Under the pieces are notes generated by a model. That model saw only the letters and a list, made by a program, of their open reading frames with translations. It was not told the origin of the DNA and did no database searches. DNA of 32,135 nucleotides, from positions 1-32,135 of the forward strand of contig NZ_VRKQ01000014.1 of the NCBI RefSeq assembly GCF_008056315.1. Reading direction: 5' to 3'. A program made the translations under genes and the position numbers. Source of the DNA: Seonamhaeicola maritimus (lineage in GTDB: Bacteria > Bacteroidota > Bacteroidia > Flavobacteriales > Flavobacteriaceae). Below, piece after piece: positions 17,344-25,250 of this stretch (its first letter is position 1; each line of letters opens with the position of its first letter).

Positions 17344-18813
17344 ATGGAAGAAAGTAAGTTTAATTTTTCTGAAGAAGAAACCAATAAAAGTGATACGGTT
17401 GAAAAATCAAAAGAAGCTGTTAAGCAGGATGCCAAAGGCTTGTTTCAAAGTATAAAAACTTTTTTTAGCGAATTACTAGATTTTAGAGATGATACCGATA
17501 GAGATGCTACAGTTGAAGCAATAAAAGGAGATATTCCATTTAAAGGAGCTACCGCTTGGATTTTAATTTGTTCCATTTTCGTGGCCTCAGTTGGATTGAA
17601 TGCTAACTCTACGGCGGTAGTAATTGGTGCCATGTTAATTTCTCCTTTAATGGGGCCAATTTTGGGAGTAGGATTATCTATTGCTATTAATGATATTGAT
17701 ACGCTTAAGAAATCCATTATAAACTTAGCTACTATGATTGTGCTAAGTTTGATTACAGCATTTTTGTTCTTTTGGTTTTTTCCACTAAGTGAAGATAATT
17801 CAGAACTTTTAGGAAGGGTTAAACCAGATATAAGAGATGTATTAATAGCCTTTTTTGGTGGTTTAGCACTTATTATTGCTAGAACAAAAAGGGGGACTAT
17901 AGCGTCCGTAATTTTTGGTGTAGCCATTGCCACGGCATTAATGCCTCCTTTATGTACAGCTGGTTATGGGTTGGCAAAAGGTAATTTGGAGTACTTTTTA
18001 GGAGCCATGTATTTATTTACTATCAATACTATTTTCATAGCGCTTGCTACCTTTTTAGTTCTCAAGTTGCTTCGTTTTCCTATGCTTAAATATGTCAATT
18101 CTAAAAAAAGGAAACGGATTGGACAATTTGCATCGTTATTAGCCATATTAGTAATGATTCCTGCGGGATTCACTTTTTTTGATGTGTATAATGAAAGTAA
18201 TTTTAATAGAGACGCAACCTTATTTATAAATCATGAATTAGATGCGCTTCCTCATGCGGAATATATTAGAAATAACAGTATTTATAGATTTAATAGTGAT
18301 GGTAATAGTGAAATTGAGTTTAATTCTTTTGGGTTAGATGAAATACCAGAATCTACCATTGCTTTATTGAAAAGTAGGGTTTCAGATTATCCTGCATTGG
18401 TAAAACATTCTACTCAACTAATTTTTAATCAAAGTAGAAGTAAGGGCTTAGATAATTTTAAATATATGCAAGAATTAAGAGTTAGAGATTCTTTAGACTT
18501 GTTATCCCAAACTCAGAAGATTGTATTTCTTGAAGATAAAGTAAAGCAACTTTCAAAATTAGAGAAGAATTATATAGAGTTTGAAGAGTTGTCTAAAGAA
18601 GTGAAGATTAATTATCAGAATATTGAAAGTATTGCCTTTTCTAATGTAATCAGTTCTAACTTTTCCAAAATGGATACTATTTCGGTTTTTGAAGTAAAAT
18701 GGATTGATTCGCTTGCAAAGGAAGTGTCTCGAAAAGAAGAAAGAGAAAGGTTAGAGAAATGGTTCAAACAAAAGTTAGAATTAGATACCTTAGTTGTAAA
18801 AAGGGTGAACTAG
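17344..18813 (+). CDS. DUF389 multi-pass membrane protein
   Basis: The 489-residue protein has a charged N-terminal stretch (1-55), then a block of hydrophobic segments (about 65-285) with the DUF389 hallmark ANSTAVVIGAMLISPLMGPI and GVAIATALMPPLCTAGYG. A soluble, Glu/Lys-rich and probably coiled-coil C-terminal part (about 290-489) follows. Proteins of this family sit in the inner membrane; no activity is established to my knowledge. The long C-terminal domain is additional to the short form of the family. The RDD gene starts 1 base after its stop, so the two membrane proteins are co-made. Confidence 0.9.
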   Translation: MEESKFNFSEEETNKSDTVEKSKEAVKQDAKGLFQSIKTFFSELLDFRDDTDRDATVEAIKGDIPFKGATAWILICSIFVASVGLNANSTAVVIGAMLISPLMGPILGVGLSIAINDIDTLKKSIINLATMIVLSLITAFLFFWFFPLSEDNSELLGRVKPDIRDVLIAFFGGLALIIARTKRGTIASVIFGVAIATALMPPLCTAGYGLAKGNLEYFLGAMYLFTINTIFIALATFLVLKLLRFPMLKYVNSKKRKRIGQFASLLAILVMIPAGFTFFDVYNESNFNRDATLFINHELDALPHAEYIRNNSIYRFNSDGNSEIEFNSFGLDEIPESTIALLKSRVSDYPALVKHSTQLIFNQSRSKGLDNFKYMQELRVRDSLDLLSQTQKIVFLEDKVKQLSKLEKNYIEFEELSKEVKINYQNIESIAFSNVISSNFSKMDTISVFEVKWIDSLAKEVSRKEERERLEKWFKQKLELDTLVVKRVN

Positions 18814-18814
18814 T

Positions 18815-19213
18815 ATGGATGATAAATATGCTCATTTATTTAGTAGAGTTAAAGCTGCAATAATAGATAGTATTGTATTAATTGTTTTAATGTATGCTGC
18901 TACATGGGTGTTGGGTGCTTTTGACGAAGTGTCTAATTATGTTCGAATTTCAGTTTTTGTTTTCGTGTTTTTAATTTATGAGCCTATTTTAGTTTCAGTT
19001 TTTGGGGCTAGTGTAGGTCACTTTTTTAATGATATTGTGGTGAAAAAAGAGCATGATGAAAGCAAGAATATTATTCTGCCAAAGGCAATTATTAGATTCA
19101 TTTTTAAATTCTTTCTCGGTTGGATTTCTCTATTAACCATACAAGGTGATAAAAAGAGGAAGGCAATTCATGATTTTGTAGGTGGTTCGGTAGTTTTGAA
19201 ATATAAAAAATAA
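18815..19213 (+). CDS. RDD-family membrane protein
   Basis: The 132-residue protein has three hydrophobic segments (about 16-36, 43-63, 92-110). It has the RDD family pattern: SRVKAAIIDSIVL (Arg and Asp in the first segment), GHFFNDIVV, and the final KRKAIHDFVGGSVV. Function is not established beyond isolated reports of transport-like roles. The start lies 1 base after the DUF389 stop and suggests a shared membrane complex, which is inference. The downstream SDR reading frame begins directly after its stop. Confidence 0.85.
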   Translation: MDDKYAHLFSRVKAAIIDSIVLIVLMYAATWVLGAFDEVSNYVRISVFVFVFLIYEPILVSVFGASVGHFFNDIVVKKEHDESKNIILPKAIIRFIFKFFLGWISLLTIQGDKKRKAIHDFVGGSVVLKYKK

Positions 19214-19220
19214 ATCGAAT

Positions 19221-19922
19221 ATTCTGGATTCAAACGTATTAATAACTGGAGCAAATAGAGGTCTGGGCTTGGGCTTTGTAAAGCATTATCTTAGAAAAAA
19301 TAATACCGTTGTAGCTTGTTGCAGGGATAAAACTAAAGCAGTAGAACTCATTAATCTTGAGAGTAATTATTCTAATAATCTTATAATTGAAACCTTGGAT
19401 GTTTCAAACGAAAATTCTAAAGATGCTTTGGTAGATAGGCTTAAGGTTAGAAACTTAAAGTTTGATTTAATAATTAATAATGCAGGTGTTTGTATTGAAG
19501 AAAATTTGGGTGATTGGACTAAAGATGGATTTCAAAAAACCTTTGAAGTAAATACATTAGGAGTTGCTTTATTTTCTCAGGCCATTCATGAATTTTTAAA
19601 AGAAGGTGGAAAACTTATTAATATATCCTCTGGTATGGGTTCTATAACTCTCAATATTAACCCTGAAGCAGCTTTGGATGCCTATGCAATGAGTAAGGCT
19701 GCACTTAATATTTTTACCGCTCGATTATCCCAAAAGCTTTTACCAAGAAATATTGTTACTATTGCTCTTAGCCCAGGTTGGGTGCAAACAGATATGGGAG
19801 GTGAGGAGGCTCCTGCAACAGTGGATGGTGCTGTTGCTGAAATGGTTAATACTATTGATAAATTGGGGTTACAAGAATCTGGTAAATTCCTCTCGGAAAC
19901 TGGAGAAGAACTTCCTTGGTAA
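19221..19922 (+). CDS. C-factor-like SDR oxidoreductase with non-canonical start
   Basis: The protein is an SDR of the C-factor/Sniffer type: VLITGANRGLGLGF for the dinucleotide, LIINNAG, NISSGMGSITL with the catalytic serine, YAMSKAALN, PGWVQTDMGG, and a C-terminal ELPW ending typical of that group. No ATG, GTG or TTG lies in frame before 19269, yet the Rossmann motif is encoded at 19236-19265. I therefore extend the gene to the ATT at 19221; CTG at 19224 is an alternative. The upstream TGA (19197-19199) limits the frame. The RDD stop is 7 bases before, so re-initiation is plausible. It is a clear paralogue of the SDR at 24347. Without the extension it would lack a cofactor site. Confidence 0.75.
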   Translation: MLDSNVLITGANRGLGLGFVKHYLRKNNTVVACCRDKTKAVELINLESNYSNNLIIETLDVSNENSKDALVDRLKVRNLKFDLIINNAGVCIEENLGDWTKDGFQKTFEVNTLGVALFSQAIHEFLKEGGKLINISSGMGSITLNINPEAALDAYAMSKAALNIFTARLSQKLLPRNIVTIALSPGWVQTDMGGEEAPATVDGAVAEMVNTIDKLGLQESGKFLSETGEELPW

Positions 19923-19938
19923 ATCTTTTTTTCGCTAT

Positions 19939-19968
19939 TTGTGATTACTTTATTGTTTGTATATTTGA
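19939..19968 (+). promoter_or_regulatory. Bacteroidota-type promoter of the GH105-propeller gene
   Basis: TTTG (19939-19942) and TATATTTG (19961-19968) are 18 bases apart, a full match to the -33/-7 consensus. The transcript would start near 19975 with a leader of about 60 bases. The gene can thus be transcribed independently of the upstream operon. Confidence 0.68.
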
Positions 19969-20035
19969 ACACTACAATCGATTGTATTCTTTTTTTATAA
20001 TTAGATTCAATTTTCAACTCAAACTAAACTTATAA

Positions 20036-22456
20036 ATGAGACATTATTTACTTTTCTTGATTGCAATTACTCTTTTTTATAACTGCCAAGAACAAGAAGA
20101 AAAAATCTTAATCCCTTCACCTAATGAGGTGTTAAAGATTACTGAAAAGGTTGCCAATTGGCAAATTGAGACTTTTGAAGAAATGGGTAAATATAGAGCC
20201 TTACCCTCTCCAGATAAGAGAAAAAAATGGCACAATAGAGATAAACATCATGAATTGGAATGGACCAATGCTGCCCTCTATTCTGGTATGTTTGAACTTA
20301 CTAAGGTATCTCATTATCCCAAGTATATTAATTGGCTCGCAACTATAGGGCAAAAAAACAAATGGCAACTTTATAATAGAATGTATCATGCAGATGATCA
20401 TGCTGTAGGGCAGCTTTACTTGAGTCTTAATCAGAATATTAGATTTAGAAGAAGTGCTTCCATAGAGCCTACAAAGGTTAGGTTTGATTCTATAATGAAA
20501 AGTGAAAAAGGCAAAGAATATCAGTGGGATTGGTGTGATGCCTTATTTATGGCGCCTCCAGTTTGGGCAAGATTAGCAAAGGTGACAAAGGATAGTACGT
20601 ATTTAGAATATATGGATAAACAATATCGCATGACTTATGAGGAGTTATGGGATACAGAGGAACAATTATTTTTTAGAGATAAATCGTATTTAGATAAGAA
20701 GGAAAAGAATGGTGAAGAAATATTCTGGTCAAGAGGAAACGGATGGGTTTTTGGCGGATTAGCACTTATGCTTCCAGATTTACCTAAAAACTGGGAAAGC
20801 AAACCATTCTATGAGAATTTATTCAAGCAACTAGCCCAAACTTTGGTAAAAACTCAAAGGCCAGACGGTACATGGTCTGGTGGTGTTTTAGGTGATTTAA
20901 AGGATTATCCAATTGTTGAAACTAGCGGTTCTTCATTTTTTGCCTATGGTATTGCTTGGGGAATCAACAATGGTTTGTTGGATAAAGCAACTTATGAACC
21001 TGTATTATTTAAAGCTTGGAATGCCTTAACCAAATGTGTTAATGATGATGGTATGTTGGGTTACGTACAGCCCATAGGTGCTGCACCAGGAGAAAGCTTT
21101 AAAGATTATACTGAAGTGTATGGTATAGGAGCATTTTTAGCTGCAGGCTCAGAACTACACACTTACCTTAATAAATTTCATCCGTTGGCAAGAGATAACC
21201 AATATCAAACTTTTATGAAAGATGGTGGTTGGTGTTGGTATCAAGATCCTCGAGCTATTATTAGTAATGGTAAATTATTAATTTCTGGTTTAAGTGGGCA
21301 AAGTGGCGATGTGCGTTTAGGTGTTTATGATTTGAAAAGTGAAAAAAATGATAGTACGCTTACAATGCATAAAAACTTCCAAAGAGATGATCATAATGTT
21401 CCTGCGCTCTATCAAAGACCAGGTAAAAGCGTTCTAGCAGTTTGGGCTAAGCATGGTAATGAAAAGGTACATCATTTTAATATCTCAACATCAAATGATT
21501 ATTTAAAATGGGGAGAGCCAAAAAAGATTGAGCATACCTACAATCATAAAAATGGTGTTACCTATATGAACTTATATTATGTTAAAAATGAGGGTAAGTT
21601 ATATAACTTCTTCAGAAGTGGCTTAACATTTAATCCTTCGTTTGTTACGTCTGAAGATCATGGTGAAACTTGGGGAAATTCAACTCATTTTATTGCAAAT
21701 GATATAAAGGGTTATCAGCGACCATATGCTCGTTATTATCAAAAGGATGAAAATACTGTTGCAGTTTCTTATACAGATGGTCATCCTCGGCAGTACGGAA
21801 ATAATTTATTTTATGCGGAATTTACAAATGGCGCCTTTTTTAAAGCCGATGGGACTAAAATAAAGAATTTGTCTGATGGAGTTTTAAGAGCTTCCGAAGG
21901 AGAAAAAGTTTATACCGGAAGTGATACATTTACTAAAACAATAGTTCAAGAGAGTGTGCCAAATAGTGCTTGGACATGTGCAATGGCAACAGATAAAGGT
22001 AACAATCCGCATTTAGGATATACTTTGTACTTAAGTGATAGTGATCATAGGTATAGAATAGCTTCTTGGAACGGAGAAAAATGGATTGATAGAGAAATAG
22101 CATATGCTGGTAAGTGTTTGTATAAAGTTGAAAGTAGCTATACGGGGCTTTTGGCATTTGATCCAGAAGATCCAACAAAGGTTTATATATCATCAGATGT
22201 TGATCCATCAACAGGTGAAGATTTAGGTGGAGTACATGAAATCTATGAAGCCACAGTGGGGGCTAAGGATGATATCACTTCAATTAAATGGAAGGCTATT
22301 ACATCTAATTCTAATTACCGAAATATTAGACCAATTGTAGTTTCAAATGAAGGTTATAAGGTATTGTTATGGCTAAATGGTCCATGGTATGATTACATGA
22401 ATTATAATTCCAATGTTCAGGGCATTATTTTAGAGAAACCAGACGAGTCATCATAA
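20036..22456 (+). CDS. GH105-type unsaturated uronyl hydrolase fused to a BNR-type beta-propeller, lipoprotein
   Basis: The 806-residue protein has a lipoprotein signal with Cys17 (LFYNC). Residues about 30-380 are a GH88/GH105-like (alpha/alpha)6 domain. MYHADDHAVGQ (Asp120/Asp121) and WCDALFMAPPVWARL (Asp168) match the two catalytic-site acids of YteR-type unsaturated rhamnogalacturonyl hydrolases; SRGNGWVFGGLA and RPDGTWSGG also fit. Residues about 396-806 begin with GGWCWYQDPRAI and look like a BNR_4-type beta-propeller (RDDHNVPAL with His453, TSEDHGETWG). From memory, related propellers occur in ulvan-lyase families (PL24/PL25), so a lyase plus hydrolase in one chain is possible. This second activity is inference. 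The stop overlaps the convergent regulator by 6 bases. There is no SusC/SusD nearby. Confidence 0.85.
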   Translation: MRHYLLFLIAITLFYNCQEQEEKILIPSPNEVLKITEKVANWQIETFEEMGKYRALPSPDKRKKWHNRDKHHELEWTNAALYSGMFELTKVSHYPKYINWLATIGQKNKWQLYNRMYHADDHAVGQLYLSLNQNIRFRRSASIEPTKVRFDSIMKSEKGKEYQWDWCDALFMAPPVWARLAKVTKDSTYLEYMDKQYRMTYEELWDTEEQLFFRDKSYLDKKEKNGEEIFWSRGNGWVFGGLALMLPDLPKNWESKPFYENLFKQLAQTLVKTQRPDGTWSGGVLGDLKDYPIVETSGSSFFAYGIAWGINNGLLDKATYEPVLFKAWNALTKCVNDDGMLGYVQPIGAAPGESFKDYTEVYGIGAFLAAGSELHTYLNKFHPLARDNQYQTFMKDGGWCWYQDPRAIISNGKLLISGLSGQSGDVRLGVYDLKSEKNDSTLTMHKNFQRDDHNVPALYQRPGKSVLAVWAKHGNEKVHHFNISTSNDYLKWGEPKKIEHTYNHKNGVTYMNLYYVKNEGKLYNFFRSGLTFNPSFVTSEDHGETWGNSTHFIANDIKGYQRPYARYYQKDENTVAVSYTDGHPRQYGNNLFYAEFTNGAFFKADGTKIKNLSDGVLRASEGEKVYTGSDTFTKTIVQESVPNSAWTCAMATDKGNNPHLGYTLYLSDSDHRYRIASWNGEKWIDREIAYAGKCLYKVESSYTGLLAFDPEDPTKVYISSDVDPSTGEDLGGVHEIYEATVGAKDDITSIKWKAITSNSNYRNIRPIVVSNEGYKVLLWLNGPWYDYMNYNSNVQGIILEKPDESS

Positions 22457-24043
22457 TTCAGCAATAATTTCAACTAAGTTATCATCTTTTTTTAACCCCA
22501 TTTTTTTGCGTAGTCTGTAACGAGATGTGTTAACGCTTTCTGCAGATATTCCCATAAGTGATGATATTTCCTTACTTGAAAAGGTTAATTTTATTAGAGC
22601 ACACAATCTATGGTCACGCCTTGTTAGTTCTGGGAATTTTTCCGATAAGGTTTTATAAAAAACTTTATTCACAGAAGTAAAACGTGCATTGAACTCTTTC
22701 CAGCCAAGGTTTTTGTTAATTTTTATTTTTGTTAGAATTTGTTTTATTTCCTTTTCGTTACGGTTACTAAGATGAGATAGAGTGTTTTTTATGTCTAGGA
22801 TAAGTTCATCTTTTTGAATCAATTGAAGTGTTGAACTTGTGAGTTCTCTGTTTTTTAGTGCTAATATTTCAGCATTTTTCTCAGTGCTCAATTTTTGCCT
22901 TGTTAAAAAATCTTGTTTCTCAGATTTTCTGCGTTTATGTAAGTACCAAACAATAATACCTGAAACAAGAATTAGGGATAAAATAGAAACGGTTAAAGCT
23001 ACATTCCTAAAGAACATAGTTTTCTGTTGCTGTTCAAGCCTATTTAATTTGGCATTTTCAATAAGCTTTTTCTGCTTTTCATTTTCAATTCTAAAGGCAT
23101 CTTTAATTTCTAAAATATCACTATTATTAGTGCTTCTTAGTCCAAATAATTGCTCTGATAAATCTTTTGAAAGCTGCAAGTTCTTATATGCTAGTTCCTT
23201 TTTGTTGATTTTGAAATAGAGGTCGCCTAATTTTTGATATATTTTTGGCACGTAATTGGAGTGACTCTGGTATTTGTTTGACAACTCTAAGGCCTTTATA
23301 TAGTATAATTCCCCATTATAATAATCACTTTTCCCAAAATAAATATCTCCTAAAAATGAATAAAACATAACAAGGTATTCTGGGTAGGTAGATTTAAAAT
23401 AGTTTTCGTGTGGGAGCAGCAAATTTAAAGCGTCATCATATTTTGCCAAATGGTTATATATATAGCCTTGTTCGGCATCTAAAAAAGCATAGTTGTTATT
23501 TGAGAGTTTGTTATACATGATTCTACAACTATCTAAATATTTTTCAGCTAGACCATAATTTCCCTGTTCTCTATGATGACTTGCCATTATATAGTAGGTG
23601 TCGTTTATGCTTTTGTGTCTTTTTTTTTGTTCTTTAATAAAATCTCTAGCTACTTTTAATGACAACTCATAATGCCGTATCGCTTTTTCTTCTCTTCTGA
23701 AAATACTATAAAGTGTGCCCAACTTTCTGTAAATTTTTGCCATGTGAGTACTGTCAGAGATGCTCTTAGAATATATGAGAGCTTCCCAATAACCGTCATA
23801 TGATTGTGGGTAATTGCCAGTTGTTGAATGCAAGGTAGATATTTCAATTAAAGAATTAATGGCTTTTAGGGTGTCGCCTTCAGAAAGGTGTATTAGTTTG
23901 TTCTCTCTGTATTTTGATAGTAAACTGTCCGGATTTATGATTTTTGTATTCTTCCTTTTCAATGGTTCTTGTTTAATCTGTCCTGTTGAATGAAAAGAAT
24001 TTATAAGTAATAAAAAAAGAAATATTAAAAGAGTTGGTTTCAT
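22451..24043 (-). CDS. Membrane-bound TPR regulator with C-terminal LuxR-type helix-turn-helix
   Basis: The 530-residue protein has a signal peptide (to about Gly21-Gln22), a periplasmic region (about 40-300) with tetratricopeptide-like repeats (for example AKIYRKLGTLYSIFRREEKA, NYGLAEKYLDS), one membrane segment (about 347-367, VALTVSILSLILVSGIIVWY) and a basic stop-transfer stretch HKRRK. A cytoplasmic coiled-coil region follows, then a LuxR/GerE-type helix-turn-helix (about 472-530, ELTRRDHRLCALIKL, SSKEISSLMGISAESVN). This one-piece architecture senses outside and binds DNA inside; it recurs in Bacteroidota, with few ligands known. It converges on the GH105-propeller gene with a 6-base overlap and is divergent from the SDR at 24347, so both are likely targets (inference). 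Confidence 0.85.
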   Translation of the reverse strand: MKPTLLIFLFLLLINSFHSTGQIKQEPLKRKNTKIINPDSLLSKYRENKLIHLSEGDTLKAINSLIEISTLHSTTGNYPQSYDGYWEALIYSKSISDSTHMAKIYRKLGTLYSIFRREEKAIRHYELSLKVARDFIKEQKKRHKSINDTYYIMASHHREQGNYGLAEKYLDSCRIMYNKLSNNNYAFLDAEQGYIYNHLAKYDDALNLLLPHENYFKSTYPEYLVMFYSFLGDIYFGKSDYYNGELYYIKALELSNKYQSHSNYVPKIYQKLGDLYFKINKKELAYKNLQLSKDLSEQLFGLRSTNNSDILEIKDAFRIENEKQKKLIENAKLNRLEQQQKTMFFRNVALTVSILSLILVSGIIVWYLHKRRKSEKQDFLTRQKLSTEKNAEILALKNRELTSSTLQLIQKDELILDIKNTLSHLSNRNEKEIKQILTKIKINKNLGWKEFNARFTSVNKVFYKTLSEKFPELTRRDHRLCALIKLTFSSKEISSLMGISAESVNTSRYRLRKKMGLKKDDNLVEIIAEL

Positions 24044-24065
24044 TTGCTACTTAAACTTGTTTTAG

Positions 24066-24096
24066 TAAAAGTACATATACTAAAAGTTAAAACAAA
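24066..24096 (-). promoter_or_regulatory. Promoter of the TPR-LuxR regulator gene
   Basis: On the minus strand TTTG (complement of 24093-24096) and TACTTTTA (complement of 24066-24073) are 19 bases apart, one base short of the full consensus. The predicted start near 24059 leaves a leader of about 16 bases before the ATG at 24043. Confidence 0.6.
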
Positions 24097-24161
24097 AGAA
24101 TGTTATTTTATTAAAAATATAAAAAACTGATAATCAAAAATATAATAATGTTTATTAGCAT

Positions 24162-24209
24162 AATGTCTATGTTATTTCTATGAGGTATTAAAAAATGTCT
24201 ATTCTATGA
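24162..24209 (+). repeat. Two copies of AATGTCTAT / TTCTATGA, possible operator
   Basis: AATGTCTAT occurs at 24162-24170 and 24194-24202; TTCTATGA at 24176-24183 and 24202-24209. The pair is repeated 32 bases apart (start of the first element), about three DNA turns. It lies between divergent promoters, where a regulator would bind. No protein is assigned. Confidence 0.4.
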
Positions 24210-24346
24210 CTATACGGATTGTTGTGTGTTTAGAGTTTTAATTTACAAATTTGCTTCAGTTTTAGGTATATTTAGAAAACCAGAATTAACCAGTTCTATT
24301 TAATATCAAAACTTTACAAAGTATCAACTATCTAAAAAAAGTAACA

Positions 24347-25153
24347 ATGTTCACATTCATTTACAAAAATCTCAAATCATTAATTCTAAGTATTGCTTTA
24401 ATGTTTAGCTTATATTCTTTTAGTAATTCCTATGAATTAGAATCTGAGTCAATTAACACTAATGAAAAAACGGCTATAGTCACTGGGTCTAATAGAGGAA
24501 TGGGACTAGGTTGGGTTCAACATTTTCTAAGTGAAGGTTATACCGTAGTTGCAACTGCACGAAAGCCAGATATGGCAACTGAACTTCAAAACCTGAAGAA
24601 GAAGTATAAAGGGAAGTTATTTATTCAAAAGTTAGATGTTACTAGCGAAGAAGATCAAGCTGAATTAGGGGAAATGCTCAAAAAGAAAAACCTGAAGATT
24701 GACATTGCAATTAGTAATGCTGGTGTAACTGTTCAAGAAGACTTTGGTAATTGGACGGTAAAAGGGTTTGAAATTAATTTTAAAGTCAATACGATAGGAG
24801 TAGCACTTTTTGCTCAGACTATTGCTCCTTACCTTAAAAATGGAGCCACATTAGTAAATTTATCTTCGGGTGCTGGGAGTATTACTTATCAGAAAAAGAG
24901 TAGCCCTTTAGATGCTTATCGAGTGAGTAAGGCTGGTGTAAATATGTTAACTAGAAATCTATCTGCCAGATTAGATGATAGACAAATTATTGTAGTTTCA
25001 ATTACTCCAGGAGGCGTAAAAACAGATATGAATCCTAATGGTAAACTGTCTGTAGCTGAAGCAATTCCTATTATGTATGAAAGCATATCAAAACTTACAA
25101 TGGAAAATAGTGGTACTTTCATAAACAATAAAGGCAAGGTAATGGCGTGGTAA
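24347..25153 (+). CDS. C-factor-like SDR oxidoreductase with predicted signal peptide
   Basis: The 268-residue protein is a paralogue of the SDR at 19221. It has VTGSNRGMGLGWVQHFL for the dinucleotide, AISNAGV, NLSSGAGSI, YRVSKAGVN, TPGGVKTDM, and a tryptophan C-terminus (GKVMAW). Unlike the paralogue it has about 45 residues before the Rossmann motif: basic residues (Lys7, Lys10), a hydrophobic core (SLILSIALMFSLYSF) and a polar cleavage-like SNS-YE. This looks like a signal peptide. No ATG, GTG or TTG lies in frame between Met19 and the Rossmann motif, so the extension is not a simple mis-start. An SDR outside the cytoplasm would be unusual, since NAD(P) is scarce there. It heads a likely operon with the transporter and the ThuA-like gene. 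Confidence 0.82.
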   Translation: MFTFIYKNLKSLILSIALMFSLYSFSNSYELESESINTNEKTAIVTGSNRGMGLGWVQHFLSEGYTVVATARKPDMATELQNLKKKYKGKLFIQKLDVTSEEDQAELGEMLKKKNLKIDIAISNAGVTVQEDFGNWTVKGFEINFKVNTIGVALFAQTIAPYLKNGATLVNLSSGAGSITYQKKSSPLDAYRVSKAGVNMLTRNLSARLDDRQIIVVSITPGGVKTDMNPNGKLSVAEAIPIMYESISKLTMENSGTFINNKGKVMAW

Positions 25154-25250
25154 ATTGCCATATCTATTCTTTATAAAATCTACTTTTATTGGCGTTTAGA
25201 ATTAAATGTTAGGTGTTTATGCCCTTTTCATAAAGTTTAAATTTATTAAA

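Larger units (their letters stand above)
24044..24346. other. Divergent intergenic region between the TPR-LuxR gene and the exported SDR
   Basis: The 303-base region is very AT-rich and shows no coding frame. It contains the minus-strand promoter at 24066-24096 and a repeated motif at 24162-24209. A TATATTTA at 24267-24274 could be the plus-strand -7 box for the SDR (leader about 65 bases), with TTTG at 24250-24253 too close for an ideal -33. Confidence 0.5.

Noticed and set aside
17445-17933. 162-codon minus-strand frame
   Set aside because: It is fully antisense to the membrane part of the DUF389 gene, with no start context or recognisable motif; it is a shadow of the hydrophobic codon pattern.
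19200-19225. Programmed +1 frameshift joining the RDD and SDR genes
   Set aside because: The A-run before the RDD stop would allow it, but an ATT or CTG restart 7-10 bases after the stop is simpler, and RDD proteins normally end at this point. Kept only as an alternative.
22839-23219. 126-codon plus-strand frame, cysteine and phenylalanine rich
   Set aside because: It lies opposite the membrane and coiled-coil part of the TPR-LuxR gene; composition is that of antisense to Lys/Glu/Leu codons.
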